Of a stretch of DNA of 64,000 nucleotides, positions 8,838-17,619 are shown piece after piece. The notes under the pieces were generated by a model. The model did not search any database. It saw only the letters and a program-made list of their open reading frames with translations, and was not told the origin of the DNA. Origin of the DNA: an uncultured Flavobacteriaceae bacterium. Its GTDB lineage: Bacteria > Bacteroidota > Bacteroidia > Flavobacteriales > Flavobacteriaceae. Position 1 is the stretch's first letter. The number at the start of each line of letters is the position of its first letter. The stretch covers positions 124,001 to 188,000 of the forward strand of contig CANLWG010000006.1 of assembly GCA_947494715.1 (NCBI GenBank). Reading direction: 5' to 3'. A program made the translations under genes and the position numbers.

Positions 8838-9266
8838 ATGAAGGAATTTTTGAAATGGGCCATACCAAGACTTAAGGTAGACAAGCGATTGATTCTTGTT
8901 TATTGTATGGTCTATTTTTTATGGGGCCTGGGTATGAACTGGTTCGGTACCCAAATGGAAATTGCCAAATTTACCTATTGGTGGCAGGTTATTACTACCT
9001 ATATCTTGTACATGGTTCCTATCTCGTTATTGTTGCGTGGTTTTCCCTTTCACATGCAATACGCTTATGGACTCATAGCCATGTGTCTATTGGAATTTGG
9101 CGGATATGCACTTGAAACCTCATATGCCTATCCTGATAATATGTTAGATCAATTTTTTGGTATCCGTAATTTCTCCTTGGGAATGGCACTTTTCTTTGGA
9201 CTCTATTTTCCTTTGGGCAATTGGGCAGTGGGCAAGATTTACCATCTTGTTTTCAAATCCAGCTAA
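8838..9266 (+). CDS. Small polytopic membrane protein of the polyketide operon
   Basis: 142-residue hydrophobic protein starting 1 nt after the ACP stop codon, so clearly in the operon. Four membrane segments can be read (about residues 18-38, 48-66, 72-92 and 110-130), with basic residues at the N-terminus. No catalytic motif is recognised. It may help release or place a lipid product in the membrane. Function unknown. Confidence 0.7.
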   Translation: MKEFLKWAIPRLKVDKRLILVYCMVYFLWGLGMNWFGTQMEIAKFTYWWQVITTYILYMVPISLLLRGFPFHMQYAYGLIAMCLLEFGGYALETSYAYPDNMLDQFFGIRNFSLGMALFFGLYFPLGNWAVGKIYHLVFKSS

Positions 9267-9403
9267 CGGATTTAACTTTCACAAAAGGGCATTTGGACAG
9301 TTCTTTTGCTCCAAAAATGCATTTTGACTTCAGTTTCCATCTTAAATACAGCACAGATAGATTTATGTTTTAAATTTAACTTGTATAGACAGGTTGGGAT
9401 TCC

Positions 9404-9411
9404 TATATTTG
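9404..9411 (+). promoter_or_regulatory. Candidate -7 box (TATATTTG) of the catabolic operon
   Basis: Exact TAnnTTTG match, with a TTG at 9381-9383 about 20 nt upstream as a possible -33 element. The box lies only 14 nt from the ATG at 9426, which would leave a very short leader; this lowers confidence. Confidence 0.35.
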
Positions 9412-9425
9412 GTTAAAACACCATT

Positions 9426-10343
9426 ATGTTTCATCTAGGATTTGTAAGTGCCATATTGGCGGAGAAGAGTTTTAAGGAAGTAGTCCATTTTGCCTCTGAA
9501 AATGGATTTCAATGTATTGAGACCATGTGCTGGCCCAAAAGTGGCAGTGATACAAGGCGTTATGCTGGCGTAACCCATATAGATGTGGACACCTTGGATA
9601 CCCAAAAAGAGTCCATTCAGCAAGTATTGCAGGAAAAAGGGGTCTATGTATCCGGACTGGGGTATTATCCCAACCCTCTGGATCCGGATAATGAAAATGC
9701 TTCGGTTTATATTGAACATCTCAAGAAATTAATTTCGGCCGCTCCCAAATTGGAGATACCTGTGGTAAATACATTTATAGGAAGGGATCCCAAAAAGGAC
9801 TTGGACTATAATTTGGATAGATTTAAGGAGGTCTGGGGAGATATTATAGGCTTGGCGGAAAAGGAAGGCGTTAAGATAGGTATTGAAAATTGCCCCATGC
9901 TTTTTACCAGGGATGAGTGGCCCGGAGGTAAAAACTTGGCGATTTCCCCAGCAATTTGGGATAAAATGTTCAACTTGATTCCTAGTGATAATTTCGGACT
10001 CAATTATGATCCTTCCCATTTGGTATGGATGCAGATGGATGAAGTACAACCCATCTATGATTTTAGGGACAAGCTGTTCCATATTCATCTAAAGGATGTA
10101 AAGGTATACAAAGCCAAACTGGATAAAGTGGGCATATTGGCCTATCCTTTGGAATATCATTCACCCAAGATACCCGGACTGGGAGATGTACGCTGGCGCG
10201 ATTTCTTTTCGGCCCTTACAACTGTAGGTTATAAAGGTCCCGTTTGTATAGAGGTTGAGGACAAGGCCTTTGAAGGTTCCGAAGAAGATGTTAGAGCCGC
10301 AATTTTGACCAGTAGGAGCTATCTGCGTCAATTTTTGTCCTGA
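9426..10343 (+). CDS. Sugar phosphate isomerase/epimerase (TIM barrel, AP endonuclease 2 family)
   Basis: 305-residue TIM-barrel protein of the xylose-isomerase-like group. Metal and substrate residues are typical of the family: GIENCPM with its Glu, LNYDPSHLVW with Asp/His, FHIHLKD, and CIEVEDKAF at the end. These enzymes isomerise or epimerise sugars, keto-acids or inositol derivatives. It shares 1 nt with the GntR gene (TGATG) and leads an operon with deoC and a Gfo/Idh/MocA dehydrogenase. The carbohydrate being degraded cannot be deduced from sequence. Confidence 0.82.
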   Translation: MFHLGFVSAILAEKSFKEVVHFASENGFQCIETMCWPKSGSDTRRYAGVTHIDVDTLDTQKESIQQVLQEKGVYVSGLGYYPNPLDPDNENASVYIEHLKKLISAAPKLEIPVVNTFIGRDPKKDLDYNLDRFKEVWGDIIGLAEKEGVKIGIENCPMLFTRDEWPGGKNLAISPAIWDKMFNLIPSDNFGLNYDPSHLVWMQMDEVQPIYDFRDKLFHIHLKDVKVYKAKLDKVGILAYPLEYHSPKIPGLGDVRWRDFFSALTTVGYKGPVCIEVEDKAFEGSEEDVRAAILTSRSYLRQFLS

Positions 10344-11059
10344 TGGAAAAAACGATTCCACAATATAAAAAACTCCATCTAACCCTTAGGCAAGGTATCC
10401 TTTCAGGGGCCATTTTAAAAGGTTCATTGTTGCCCTCCGAAAATGAATTGAGTGCAAAGTACAACATCACCAGGGCCACGGTGCGGCAGGGATTACAGGA
10501 ACTGGTTCGCGAAGGATTTATCGAAAAACGTATGGGCATTGGTAGCGTAGTGATCAATGACCGGAAGACTTTGGGGCTTTTAACGTTCAAGGGGTTTTCC
10601 GAGGTCTTAAGATCATCCTCGTTGTCCTCAACTACGCAAAACCTAAAAACGGGAAAGACCGGAGTTTGGCCATCCCCGTTTTTCTATGAACTCACTGCTT
10701 CCGAAAAAGAGGCAGGCTGTTTTTTCCTGGAACGTTTGAGAAGCGTTGAGGGGTATCCCGTAATGTTGGAGTTTACCTATATTCCGCAAAAGGGTGTTCC
10801 TAATTTTGTTGAAACTATGGAGAACGGTTCACTGTTTACCACCTTGCAGCAAGAATACAAAATTGAAATTCTAAAAGTCCTGCAAGATGTAAGGGCCATA
10901 CATGCCCCGGAAGCCATTCTAAAACGTCTTGGCCTAAATTCCAATGTCCCCGTACTCCATATCAATAGAAAATATCTAACTACTAAATCCGATTTCCACA
11001 TCTATAGTTCGCTGTATTGTAACACGGCAAAATACTCGATAAGCAATTTTTTTAATTAA
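10343..11059 (+). CDS. GntR-family regulator with UTRA domain
   Basis: 238-residue transcription factor. Residues 1-70 are a GntR winged helix (LLPSENELSAKYNITRATVRQGLQELVREGFI). Residues ~85-238 form a UTRA ligand-binding domain of the HutC type (FFLERLRSVEGYPVMLEFTYIP). It lies inside the catabolic operon, overlapping the isomerase gene by 1 nt, so it probably controls this operon in response to a sugar or sugar-phosphate intermediate. The operator was not identified. Confidence 0.87.
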   Translation: MEKTIPQYKKLHLTLRQGILSGAILKGSLLPSENELSAKYNITRATVRQGLQELVREGFIEKRMGIGSVVINDRKTLGLLTFKGFSEVLRSSSLSSTTQNLKTGKTGVWPSPFFYELTASEKEAGCFFLERLRSVEGYPVMLEFTYIPQKGVPNFVETMENGSLFTTLQQEYKIEILKVLQDVRAIHAPEAILKRLGLNSNVPVLHINRKYLTTKSDFHIYSSLYCNTAKYSISNFFN

Positions 11060-11074
11060 AACCCAATATTTCCA

Positions 11075-11842
11075 ATGACATTACATCCTAAAGTTCATGA
11101 ACTGGCCAAAATGATTGATCATTCCCTTTTACACCCTACCATGACGGATTCCGATATGGTAAAAGGCTGCAAAATAGCCTTGGAATACGGTGTCGCCTCT
11201 GTTTGTATAAAACCGTATGCCGTTCCCTTGGCGGTAGACATTTTAAAGAATTCCAATGTTTTGGTGGGCACGGTAATCGGGTTTCCCCATGGGAATTCTA
11301 CTATAGAGATCAAGGTGGCCGAGACTATCCAAGCCTGTAAGGATGGTGCCGTTGAAATTGATATGGTGGTAAATATTGGAAAGGTCTTACAGGAGGATTG
11401 GGACTATGTGGAGCGCGAAATCGCTGCGGTCTGTAAGGCGACCCATGAAAACAGGGGAATTCTTAAGGTCATTTTCGAGAACGATCACCTTCCGGAGGCC
11501 AAGTACAAGATAAGATTGTGCGAGATATGCTCTAAACTAGGCGTGGACTTTGTGAAGACCAGTACCGGTTATGGTTTTGTAAAAGGAGCAGACGGAAGCT
11601 ATAATTATAAAGGAGCCACCCCCGAAGATTTGGAGCTGATGCGTTCCCATTCCACGCCGGAAGTACAGGTTAAGGCTGCCGGTGGAGTACGTACCTTGGA
11701 AGACCTTCTAAAAGTAAAGGCTTTTGGAGTAACCCGTATCGGAGCTACGGCCACCGTGGCCATTATTCAAGAGGCCAAGGAAAGATTTGGGGATGGAGCG
11801 GACAAAGATGTGGTCATAGAGGATTCCCCAAGTGGTTATTGA
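11075..11842 (+). CDS. deoC: Deoxyribose-phosphate aldolase
   Basis: Class I aldolase that splits 2-deoxyribose 5-phosphate into glyceraldehyde 3-phosphate and acetaldehyde. The 255-residue TIM barrel shows IDHSLLHPTMT near the N-terminus, EIDMVVNIG, the Schiff-base Lys in DFVKTSTGYG, and the second Lys in VQVKAAGGVRT. It lies 15 nt after the GntR gene. In this context it may act on a deoxy-sugar phosphate other than the nucleoside-derived one, since no nucleoside phosphorylase is nearby. Confidence 0.93.
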   Translation: MTLHPKVHELAKMIDHSLLHPTMTDSDMVKGCKIALEYGVASVCIKPYAVPLAVDILKNSNVLVGTVIGFPHGNSTIEIKVAETIQACKDGAVEIDMVVNIGKVLQEDWDYVEREIAAVCKATHENRGILKVIFENDHLPEAKYKIRLCEICSKLGVDFVKTSTGYGFVKGADGSYNYKGATPEDLELMRSHSTPEVQVKAAGGVRTLEDLLKVKAFGVTRIGATATVAIIQEAKERFGDGADKDVVIEDSPSGY

Positions 11843-11865
11843 AACGAACGAATTGATACTGTACC

Positions 11866-13014
11866 ATGAAAAAAATTAGAATCGGGGTTGCCGGGTTGGG
11901 ATTCATTGGCCCTATACATATTGAAGCGCTACGTCGGATACCGGGACTCGAAGTCGTTTCGGTCCATCATCACAATGACGCGGTCAAAACCAAGGCGGAA
12001 CAATTGGGCATAGAACGGTACTATCAAGATTATGATACCTTCTTAAGCAGTGACCATTTGGACTGCGTTCATATTTGCACCCCAAATTTCCTCCACTATG
12101 AAATGGCCCGGAAAGCCTTGACGGAAGGCCTACATGTGATCTGCGAGAAGCCCTTGGCCACGAAAATATCCGAGGCAGAGGAACTGGTGGCCTTGGCAAA
12201 AAATATCCATCGGGTGAATGCCGTCCAGTTTAATGTACGCTACTACCCGCTGATTCGACAAATGAAAACGATGCGGGAAAAGGGCGAGTTGGGGACCATT
12301 CACACCGTTTTGGGATCATATCTTCAGGACTGGCTGTTTTATGAGACCGATTATAATTGGAGGTTGGAACCTAAAAAGTCGGGCAAGTCCCGGGCTATTG
12401 CGGATATAGGCTCGCATCTTATGGATCTTTTGGAATACATCACGGGACTTAAGATTACCGCAGTGATGGCCGATTTTGACACGGTACATAAGACTCGTAA
12501 AAAGCCTCTGGTTCCCGTGGAAACCTATTCAGGAAAACTATTGAAACCTGAGGATTATGCCGATGTTCCCATAGCTACCGAGGACACGGCCCATGTACTG
12601 CTTCGGTTCAACAATGACCATAAGGGGTCCATAACCGTAAGTCAGGTAGCGGCAGGTAGAAAGAATAGGGTGGCATTGGAGATTTCGGCCTCCAAATTGA
12701 GCTTGGCTTGGGAATCCGAAAAACCCAATGAACTTTGGATAGGAAAACGGGATGAGACCAATGGTATGTTGTTACGGGACCCTAGTTTGTTCCATACCGA
12801 GGCCGGCAAAATCACATCCTTTCCCGGAGGCCATAACGAGGGCTTTGCCGATACTTCAAAACAGTTGTTTTTGGAAGTCTACGATGCTATTAGAACTGGC
12901 CAACCCCAAGCTGCTTGGAAATTTCCAAACTTTAATGATGGACTCCGGGAATTGGTATTAGCAGAAGCCATTATTAAAAGTAACAAGGAACAAGCCTGGG
13001 TAACAGTTACCTAA
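11866..13014 (+). CDS. Gfo/Idh/MocA-family oxidoreductase
   Basis: 382-residue NAD(P)-dependent sugar dehydrogenase or dehydratase. The N-terminal Rossmann fold shows GVAGLGFIGPIHIEAL, then CTPNFLHYEMA and the family hallmark CEKPLA. The C-terminal alpha/beta domain carries DIGSHLMDLLEYITG, including the conserved Asp and His. It is the last gene of the catabolic operon, 23 nt after deoC, and ends 7 nt from the convergent terC-like gene. Substrate is unknown, but with the epimerase and DeoC it suggests oxidation and cleavage of an uncommon sugar. Confidence 0.88.
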   Translation: MKKIRIGVAGLGFIGPIHIEALRRIPGLEVVSVHHHNDAVKTKAEQLGIERYYQDYDTFLSSDHLDCVHICTPNFLHYEMARKALTEGLHVICEKPLATKISEAEELVALAKNIHRVNAVQFNVRYYPLIRQMKTMREKGELGTIHTVLGSYLQDWLFYETDYNWRLEPKKSGKSRAIADIGSHLMDLLEYITGLKITAVMADFDTVHKTRKKPLVPVETYSGKLLKPEDYADVPIATEDTAHVLLRFNNDHKGSITVSQVAAGRKNRVALEISASKLSLAWESEKPNELWIGKRDETNGMLLRDPSLFHTEAGKITSFPGGHNEGFADTSKQLFLEVYDAIRTGQPQAAWKFPNFNDGLRELVLAEAIIKSNKEQAWVTVT

Positions 13015-13021
13015 GACCGGG

Positions 13022-13978
13022 CTATTCGCTTTCAGTCTCTTTCTTTTTTTCTGGGATGACCAAGGAGGCTACAATTCCCGCGACCAGGGAGACCGATATT
13101 ACGGTCAATGATACCCATTCGGGTAGTTCAATCTGATGTGCAAAAAGCATCTTAAGACCTACAAAAGCTAGAATAACCACCAGACTGTAGTTTATAAAAC
13201 GAAACTTTTGCAGCATCCGGGATATCAAAAAGTACATGGAGCGTAGGCCTAAAATAGCCAGAATGTTAGAGCTAAAGACAATAAACGGATCGGCGGTAAT
13301 GGCCAAAATAGCGGGAATGCTATCCAGTGCAAAAAGGACATCGGTGACCTCAATGATGACCAAGGCCACAAATAGGGGAGTGGCGGCGGTGACCCCCATG
13401 CGTTTTACAAAAAAATCATGTCCGTTTAGGGTAGTCGTTATTGGATACAGCTTTTTAAGCTGCCGAAACATAAAGGATTTTTGCGGGTCGAATTCCGAAT
13501 CATTCGATTTTAGCATTTTAAATGCAGTGTAGAGCAGAAAGGCTCCGAACACATAAATAATCCAATCGAATTTATTGATCAAGGCCACACCAAAAACAAT
13601 CATGAGCCCCCTAAAAACAATGGCTCCCAAAATACCCCAAAAAAGAACCCGATGCTGATAGAGTGGGGGAATGTTAAACGCAGCGAAGATTACGGCGATG
13701 ACAAATACGTTATCAATACTTAAGGAAAGCTCTATAAGATAGCCCGTAACATACTTAAGAACAGCAGTGTTAGGTGTTAATCCCGTGGGGTTTTCCAACA
13801 GCCCGTTGGAGAACAACCAATAGATGACCCCACTAAAACCTAAAGCTACGGATACCCAAAGTGCGGTCCACATTCCCGCTTCCTTGCTGCGTATTACATG
13901 TTCATGCCTATGGAACACCCCAAGGTCCAAGGCCAGGAAAACCATGACCAAAGCAATAAATAGAACCCATATCCACAT
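13022..13978 (-). CDS. TerC-family integral membrane protein
   Basis: 318-residue polytopic protein of the TerC/Alx family, implicated in metal-ion (Mn2+) efflux or tellurite-resistance-associated transport. About nine membrane spans can be read. Family acidic motifs are present in the first span (FLALDLGVFHR) and at ELSLSIDNVFVIAV and LFALDSIPAI. It ends in a charged tail (EKKKETESE). Monocistronic and convergent with the sugar operon. Confidence 0.9.
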   Translation of the reverse strand: MWIWVLFIALVMVFLALDLGVFHRHEHVIRSKEAGMWTALWVSVALGFSGVIYWLFSNGLLENPTGLTPNTAVLKYVTGYLIELSLSIDNVFVIAVIFAAFNIPPLYQHRVLFWGILGAIVFRGLMIVFGVALINKFDWIIYVFGAFLLYTAFKMLKSNDSEFDPQKSFMFRQLKKLYPITTTLNGHDFFVKRMGVTAATPLFVALVIIEVTDVLFALDSIPAILAITADPFIVFSSNILAILGLRSMYFLISRMLQKFRFINYSLVVILAFVGLKMLFAHQIELPEWVSLTVISVSLVAGIVASLVIPEKKKETESE

Positions 13979-14047
13979 AGCTAATTTTTAAGGCGCCAAG
14001 TTAACAATCCATTTTTTGATTGCAATGGGTGGGAGAAAGATTTTGAG

Positions 14048-14560
14048 CTATTTGTTAAGCGTCAAAAGGAAATTCACGATTACTTCATTATCCTTCCTTT
14101 CCTTTTTGATATTAATCCCAAAGTCTGAGGAAAATAGGGTAGTGGTGCCTATCAATTGATTGGCCTTTTGGGTGAAATCTATAGTAATCGGTTTACTTTT
14201 TCCTTTCAAGGTGAGATTGCCCGTAACCCTAAAGCCCGTATTTGTAGTTTCTATGGAAGTACTTTCAAAGCTTATTTCCGGATAGGTATCGGCATTGAAA
14301 TATTTTTTTCCCTTTAGGGACCAATCCCGCAGAAAATTTCCGGTTTTTAGGGTTTCTACCGCTACGGAACCCTTAAATTTTGAAGTGGATACATTCTCCA
14401 AGTCAATAGAGGAGGAGGAGCTAAAACCCGAAATGCCCCCATCCACGTTCTTGGATACAAAAGTAAAGGTAATCTCTGCGGTAGAAATTTCATTTTGGGC
14501 AAAGACAAGGGCCGGCTGCAAAAGCAACAAGACCAAAAAAACAATCCATTTGGATTTCAT
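14048..14560 (-). CDS. YceI-family periplasmic protein
   Basis: 170-residue protein with a type I signal peptide ending in VFAQ, then a YceI-like lipocalin beta-barrel that usually binds polyisoprenoid or fatty amide lipids. Family features include TAEITFTFVSKNVDGGISGF, FNADTYPEISFES and GNLTLKGKSKPITIDF. Divergently transcribed from the small exported protein at 14715. Confidence 0.88.
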   Translation of the reverse strand: MKSKWIVFLVLLLLQPALVFAQNEISTAEITFTFVSKNVDGGISGFSSSSSIDLENVSTSKFKGSVAVETLKTGNFLRDWSLKGKKYFNADTYPEISFESTSIETTNTGFRVTGNLTLKGKSKPITIDFTQKANQLIGTTTLFSSDFGINIKKERKDNEVIVNFLLTLNK

Positions 14561-14585
14561 ACGATCAACGATTCATGAAGTGTGC

Positions 14586-14593
14586 CAAAGTTA
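14586..14593 (-). promoter_or_regulatory. Candidate -7 box (TAACTTTG) for the YceI gene
   Basis: On the minus strand the sequence reads TAACTTTG, an exact TAnnTTTG match 25 nt before the YceI start. No clear -33 element was seen. Confidence 0.4.
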
Positions 14594-14714
14594 ACCAATA
14601 ATTTGAGTCGATAAAAAGAAGGCAAAATTCGATATAGCGCTGGGTGGGACCCAAAATTCATGTGGTGTCCCAAAAACATTGTATTTTAAGGATAGAATAG
14701 TATTTGATTTTGAG

Positions 14715-15053
14715 ATGAAAAAATTAGCGAACTGCACGGTTGGGTTGGCTACCTTGTTTTTTGGTATACATACGATCAACGCCCAAAATCCTGAAAAAGA
14801 AGAATTGAAAATAACCAAACGGACCTATATGGAACGTTTTGAACCTCGGTTGATCAAATCGGTAGAGGAGCGGTTAGCACTTAAACAATTGCGAATTGCC
14901 GAGATGCGACGAAAAATGTTTATCCTGGACTCTTTGGATATTTCCGAACGGCATCGTAAGGCTTTGCAAAAAGATCTTCACAATAATCCCTTTTCCCACC
15001 GACTTTCCAAAACCTTGGCGGACGTAGAATTTGGGAATGAAATGGAGGATTAG
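14715..15053 (+). CDS. Small exported protein of unknown function
   Basis: 112-residue protein. The start at 14715 yields a signal peptide (MKKLANCTVGLATLFFGI) cut after INAQ. The mature part is short, highly charged and probably helical, rich in Glu, Arg and Lys (RTYMERFEPRLIKSVEERL). No domain is recognised. It lies between the divergent YceI gene and the convergent HPF/RaiA-like gene. Confidence 0.6.
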   Translation: MKKLANCTVGLATLFFGIHTINAQNPEKEELKITKRTYMERFEPRLIKSVEERLALKQLRIAEMRRKMFILDSLDISERHRKALQKDLHNNPFSHRLSKTLADVEFGNEMED

Positions 15054-15126
15054 CCTCCGGTTTCGGGTATACCCCGTATTTAATGTGGCTTAGGGTTTCA
15101 GGGGTTGTTACATCCCGACTTATCCC

Positions 15127-15429
15127 TTAACGCGATTTCATTTTTTCCTTTCGTTTCCGTAGCTGGCGTTGCAGGTCGTCCACGGATTCTGAGATCGAAG
15201 CTTCAAAGGAAGCATGGCTGGCTTCGGCAAAGAGTCGGGGGCCAGGGGCACTTAGGCGAATATTACAGATTTTACCGGTGTCCGGTTCCGAAGTGTTTTC
15301 GGTCTTAAAAAAGACATCGGCCCGCACGATGAAATCGTACTTATCCAACAATTTATTTAGTTTTTTGGACGCCAATTCTTCTAGTCGGCCGCTGGCCTGG
15401 ACATCATGATATTCAAAATGGATGTTCAT
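15127..15429 (-). CDS. HPF/RaiA-family ribosome-associated protein
   Basis: 100-residue ribosome hibernation-type factor. MNIHFEYHDVQASGRLEELASKKLNKL is the classic N-terminus, which fixes the start at 15429 rather than an in-frame ATG at 15483. The beta-alpha-beta-beta-beta-alpha pattern continues, and the C-terminus is very basic (LRKRKEKMKSR), suited to rRNA binding. It lacks the long C-terminal dimerisation domain, so it is the short form. Confidence 0.85.
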   Translation of the reverse strand: MNIHFEYHDVQASGRLEELASKKLNKLLDKYDFIVRADVFFKTENTSEPDTGKICNIRLSAPGPRLFAEASHASFEASISESVDDLQRQLRKRKEKMKSR

Positions 15430-15622
15430 GGAATACAATTTAGGTTTAAGGGGAAAGATAAAGAGAAGCGAAATGAAAATCAAATGGGGGCTATTTAAAC
15501 TAAACTTAAAGTTTATTCTAAAAAAACGTTAAAGTCTGATATTCGGTCGATTAGGGATGTTATTTTTTTCTAACTTTAAGTGTGCTGTGAGATATTGGCT
15601 ATAACCCCTAAATCCGTATCCT

Positions 15623-15967
15623 ATGAAATCCCTAAAAGGCGACTACAGAACACCCATCCAAGACCACCTTGAGAAAAATACCTTGGTGTTAAAATTGGAA
15701 CGTAGTCAACAAGATGTGGGACAGCTGCGGAACAAATTGAATTCCTATGTTTGCGAGCCCAAGACTTACAGTTTGTTTGAGCGCATGGAGGCCCTAAAGA
15801 ACGGCTTGGATACGTTGAGCAATACCAATAGGGAAATTATCCTATCCATACGGGGACATAAAAAAAACATGGAGGATTATGTAGACCGAGTCCGGGAACA
15901 GTTTGTGGCATTTAATGAGCTACAACGGGGTGTGGAGGAGTATATGAGAGGATTACGGAGTTATTGA
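15623..15967 (+). CDS. Small coiled-coil protein of unknown function
   Basis: 114-residue, highly charged helical protein with heptad-like spacing of Leu, Val and Ile over about residues 20-110. There is no signal peptide or membrane span, so it is presumably cytosolic. No family is recognised. A near-consensus TAACTTTA box lies about 50 nt upstream, and the gene is closed by the bidirectional hairpin at 15992. Confidence 0.65.
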   Translation: MKSLKGDYRTPIQDHLEKNTLVLKLERSQQDVGQLRNKLNSYVCEPKTYSLFERMEALKNGLDTLSNTNREIILSIRGHKKNMEDYVDRVREQFVAFNELQRGVEEYMRGLRSY

Positions 15968-15991
15968 TGTAAGCAAATTATCACCAAATAA

Positions 15992-16021
15992 AAAACCTGA
16001 TTGTTACTTCAATCAGGTTTT
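15992..16021. terminator. Bidirectional terminator
   Basis: Perfect 12-bp stem AAAACCTGATTG / CAATCAGGTTTT with a 6-nt loop, lying between convergent genes. Flanking A and T runs allow it to act on both strands. Confidence 0.85.
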
Positions 16022-16044
16022 CTTGTTTAAATTCCTTTCTTTTC

Positions 16045-16488
16045 TTAATCGGCGTTCACACCAATATTGGCAACGGAAATGACGGTATAATCATCCGGAC
16101 TTTCGTGAATACTGATATGTCCGTCCAATTTCAGCAGACCTTCATAAGAAATGGATGTTCCCACGTCCAATTTCGACACTGTAGTACGGCTGATGGCACA
16201 TTCGCAAGCTTCCAAGGTCAGTGCAACGGCACCACCTTCTTCGGCGGTGTTAAATCGAATATATGCAGGGTGTACAGCAGTAGAGGAGCCATCATCCAGT
16301 TCAATAAGTACTTCGGTCTTGCCATCGCTATCTTCGGTAAAGGTTGCGGTACCTGTAATACTAGAGCCATTGGAGGCATTTAATCGGTATTCCGTACTTT
16401 GAAGAATTACTGTGGATACATCATCCTTTTTACAACCTGTTATAATTATCAATGCCAGTGCAGTTAAAAAAAAAGGGGAACTTTTCAT
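16045..16488 (-). CDS. Lipoprotein of unknown function
   Basis: 147-residue exported lipoprotein with lipobox IITGC (Cys19). The mature domain is strand-rich (YRLNASNGSSITGTATFTED and similar) with a Cys pair in CECAI, resembling CHRD- or YceI-like beta-sandwich lipoproteins, but no family can be named with confidence. It is the last gene before the AT-rich island. Confidence 0.65.
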   Translation of the reverse strand: MKSSPFFLTALALIIITGCKKDDVSTVILQSTEYRLNASNGSSITGTATFTEDSDGKTEVLIELDDGSSTAVHPAYIRFNTAEEGGAVALTLEACECAISRTTVSKLDVGTSISYEGLLKLDGHISIHESPDDYTVISVANIGVNAD

Positions 16489-17619
16489 TATTCCGTTGAG
16501 TTTTAAGTTAATTTATGTTAGTAGTTCTCTTACGCAAATAGTATCTATTTTTGTAATACGCTGCAAGTTGATACATTGTTTTGAATTCTCTTTTTTTTTT
16601 TCGATAAAGTGTATGAATAAATGGAGGATATAGCCAAATAAGGACTATTTTAATGAGAAATAAGCTTTTTTACTTGACATAATATAAATTATGGTACAAA
16701 TATGCTTATTGTGTAAAACGGCGTATACAGCGTATTTGAAATAATATCAGATATAAGTTCGCGTAAGCGAATTATATCGATACCGATATTATGTCAAAGC
16801 CGTTTTACTGAAAGGCTTGTCTATATTCGTAAGCCATAATTCTATATTATATCAAATATCCCTCAACAGTTTTCTCCTTATTCGACGCGGCAACAGGGTC
16901 ATGAAACTTTCTTAAGCGGTCGGCTACGCCGCATCTTTGAATTTGTATCCATAATTTGCCGTTATGTAAAATAGCCGCTCGGCCAACAGCATATTGCTTT
17001 CATAAAAAGTAAATGTCCAAGCATTTATTTTTATACGCAATTCTCAGCCACTTGGCCAGCGCCATTAAAAGCTCAGCTTTTCGTTTTTATAGAAACCTTT
17101 GGCTTACCTTAAAATTTAGAGAAGAAAAATTTCAGGGGCTTTTCGTCAGCTAGTCGCAAAAGCTTAAAATTTTCCCGAGGACTCGGGATAAATTTCTAAG
17201 CACTTGCTTACATCCTCCTCCGAATCAGCTTTTTTCTGTGAGTGCTTCTAACATTATGTCAAATAGGGTTGAAACCTCTTGTTGTTCTTTCTTTTAGTTT
17301 TGAAGGTTGATAATGTTCATTTTCTTTGCTTGTCCAAAGAAAACGAACCAAAAGAAAAGACCCTTTTTACGAGGTATTTTTAGCTAAGCTAAAACCGTCT
17401 TAGTTTTCTAAATTTTCTCCAAGGCTTCGAAAATTCTTAACAAAAACTTCGCCTATACTGCGTAAAAAGAGTCTCCCTCCTATTAAAATCAAGAAGAGCT
17501 GAAGGCAATCGCTCTTTGTGTCAAGCCACAAATTCACACCATCCTTACTTCGCCGAAGCTTCGTAAGGCTTACGCTGGCCTGCATTTTCTTCTGTCACTA
17601 CTTTTCTTTGAATAATTTT
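16489..17619. repeat. Non-coding stretch with structured repeat copy R1
   Basis: No credible gene. It holds a terminal-inverted-repeat cruciform at 16674-16855: ends TTGACATAATATA / TATATTATATCAA, an inner stem GTAAAACGGC (16713-16722) with GCCGTTTTAC (16799-16808), and an apex TTCGC-gtaa-GCGAA. A 114-bp block at 16950-17063 is nearly identical to 24815-24929. At 17315-17356 lies an imperfect TTTTCTTTG...CAAAGAAAA hairpin of a type often scattered in Bacteroidota genomes. The stretch flanks the retron-like operon on its 3' side. Confidence 0.75.

Noticed and set aside
17400-17585. 61-codon minus-strand ORF beyond the RT gene
   Set aside because: It lies in repeat-rich DNA, has no start context, and its composition does not resemble a protein domain.
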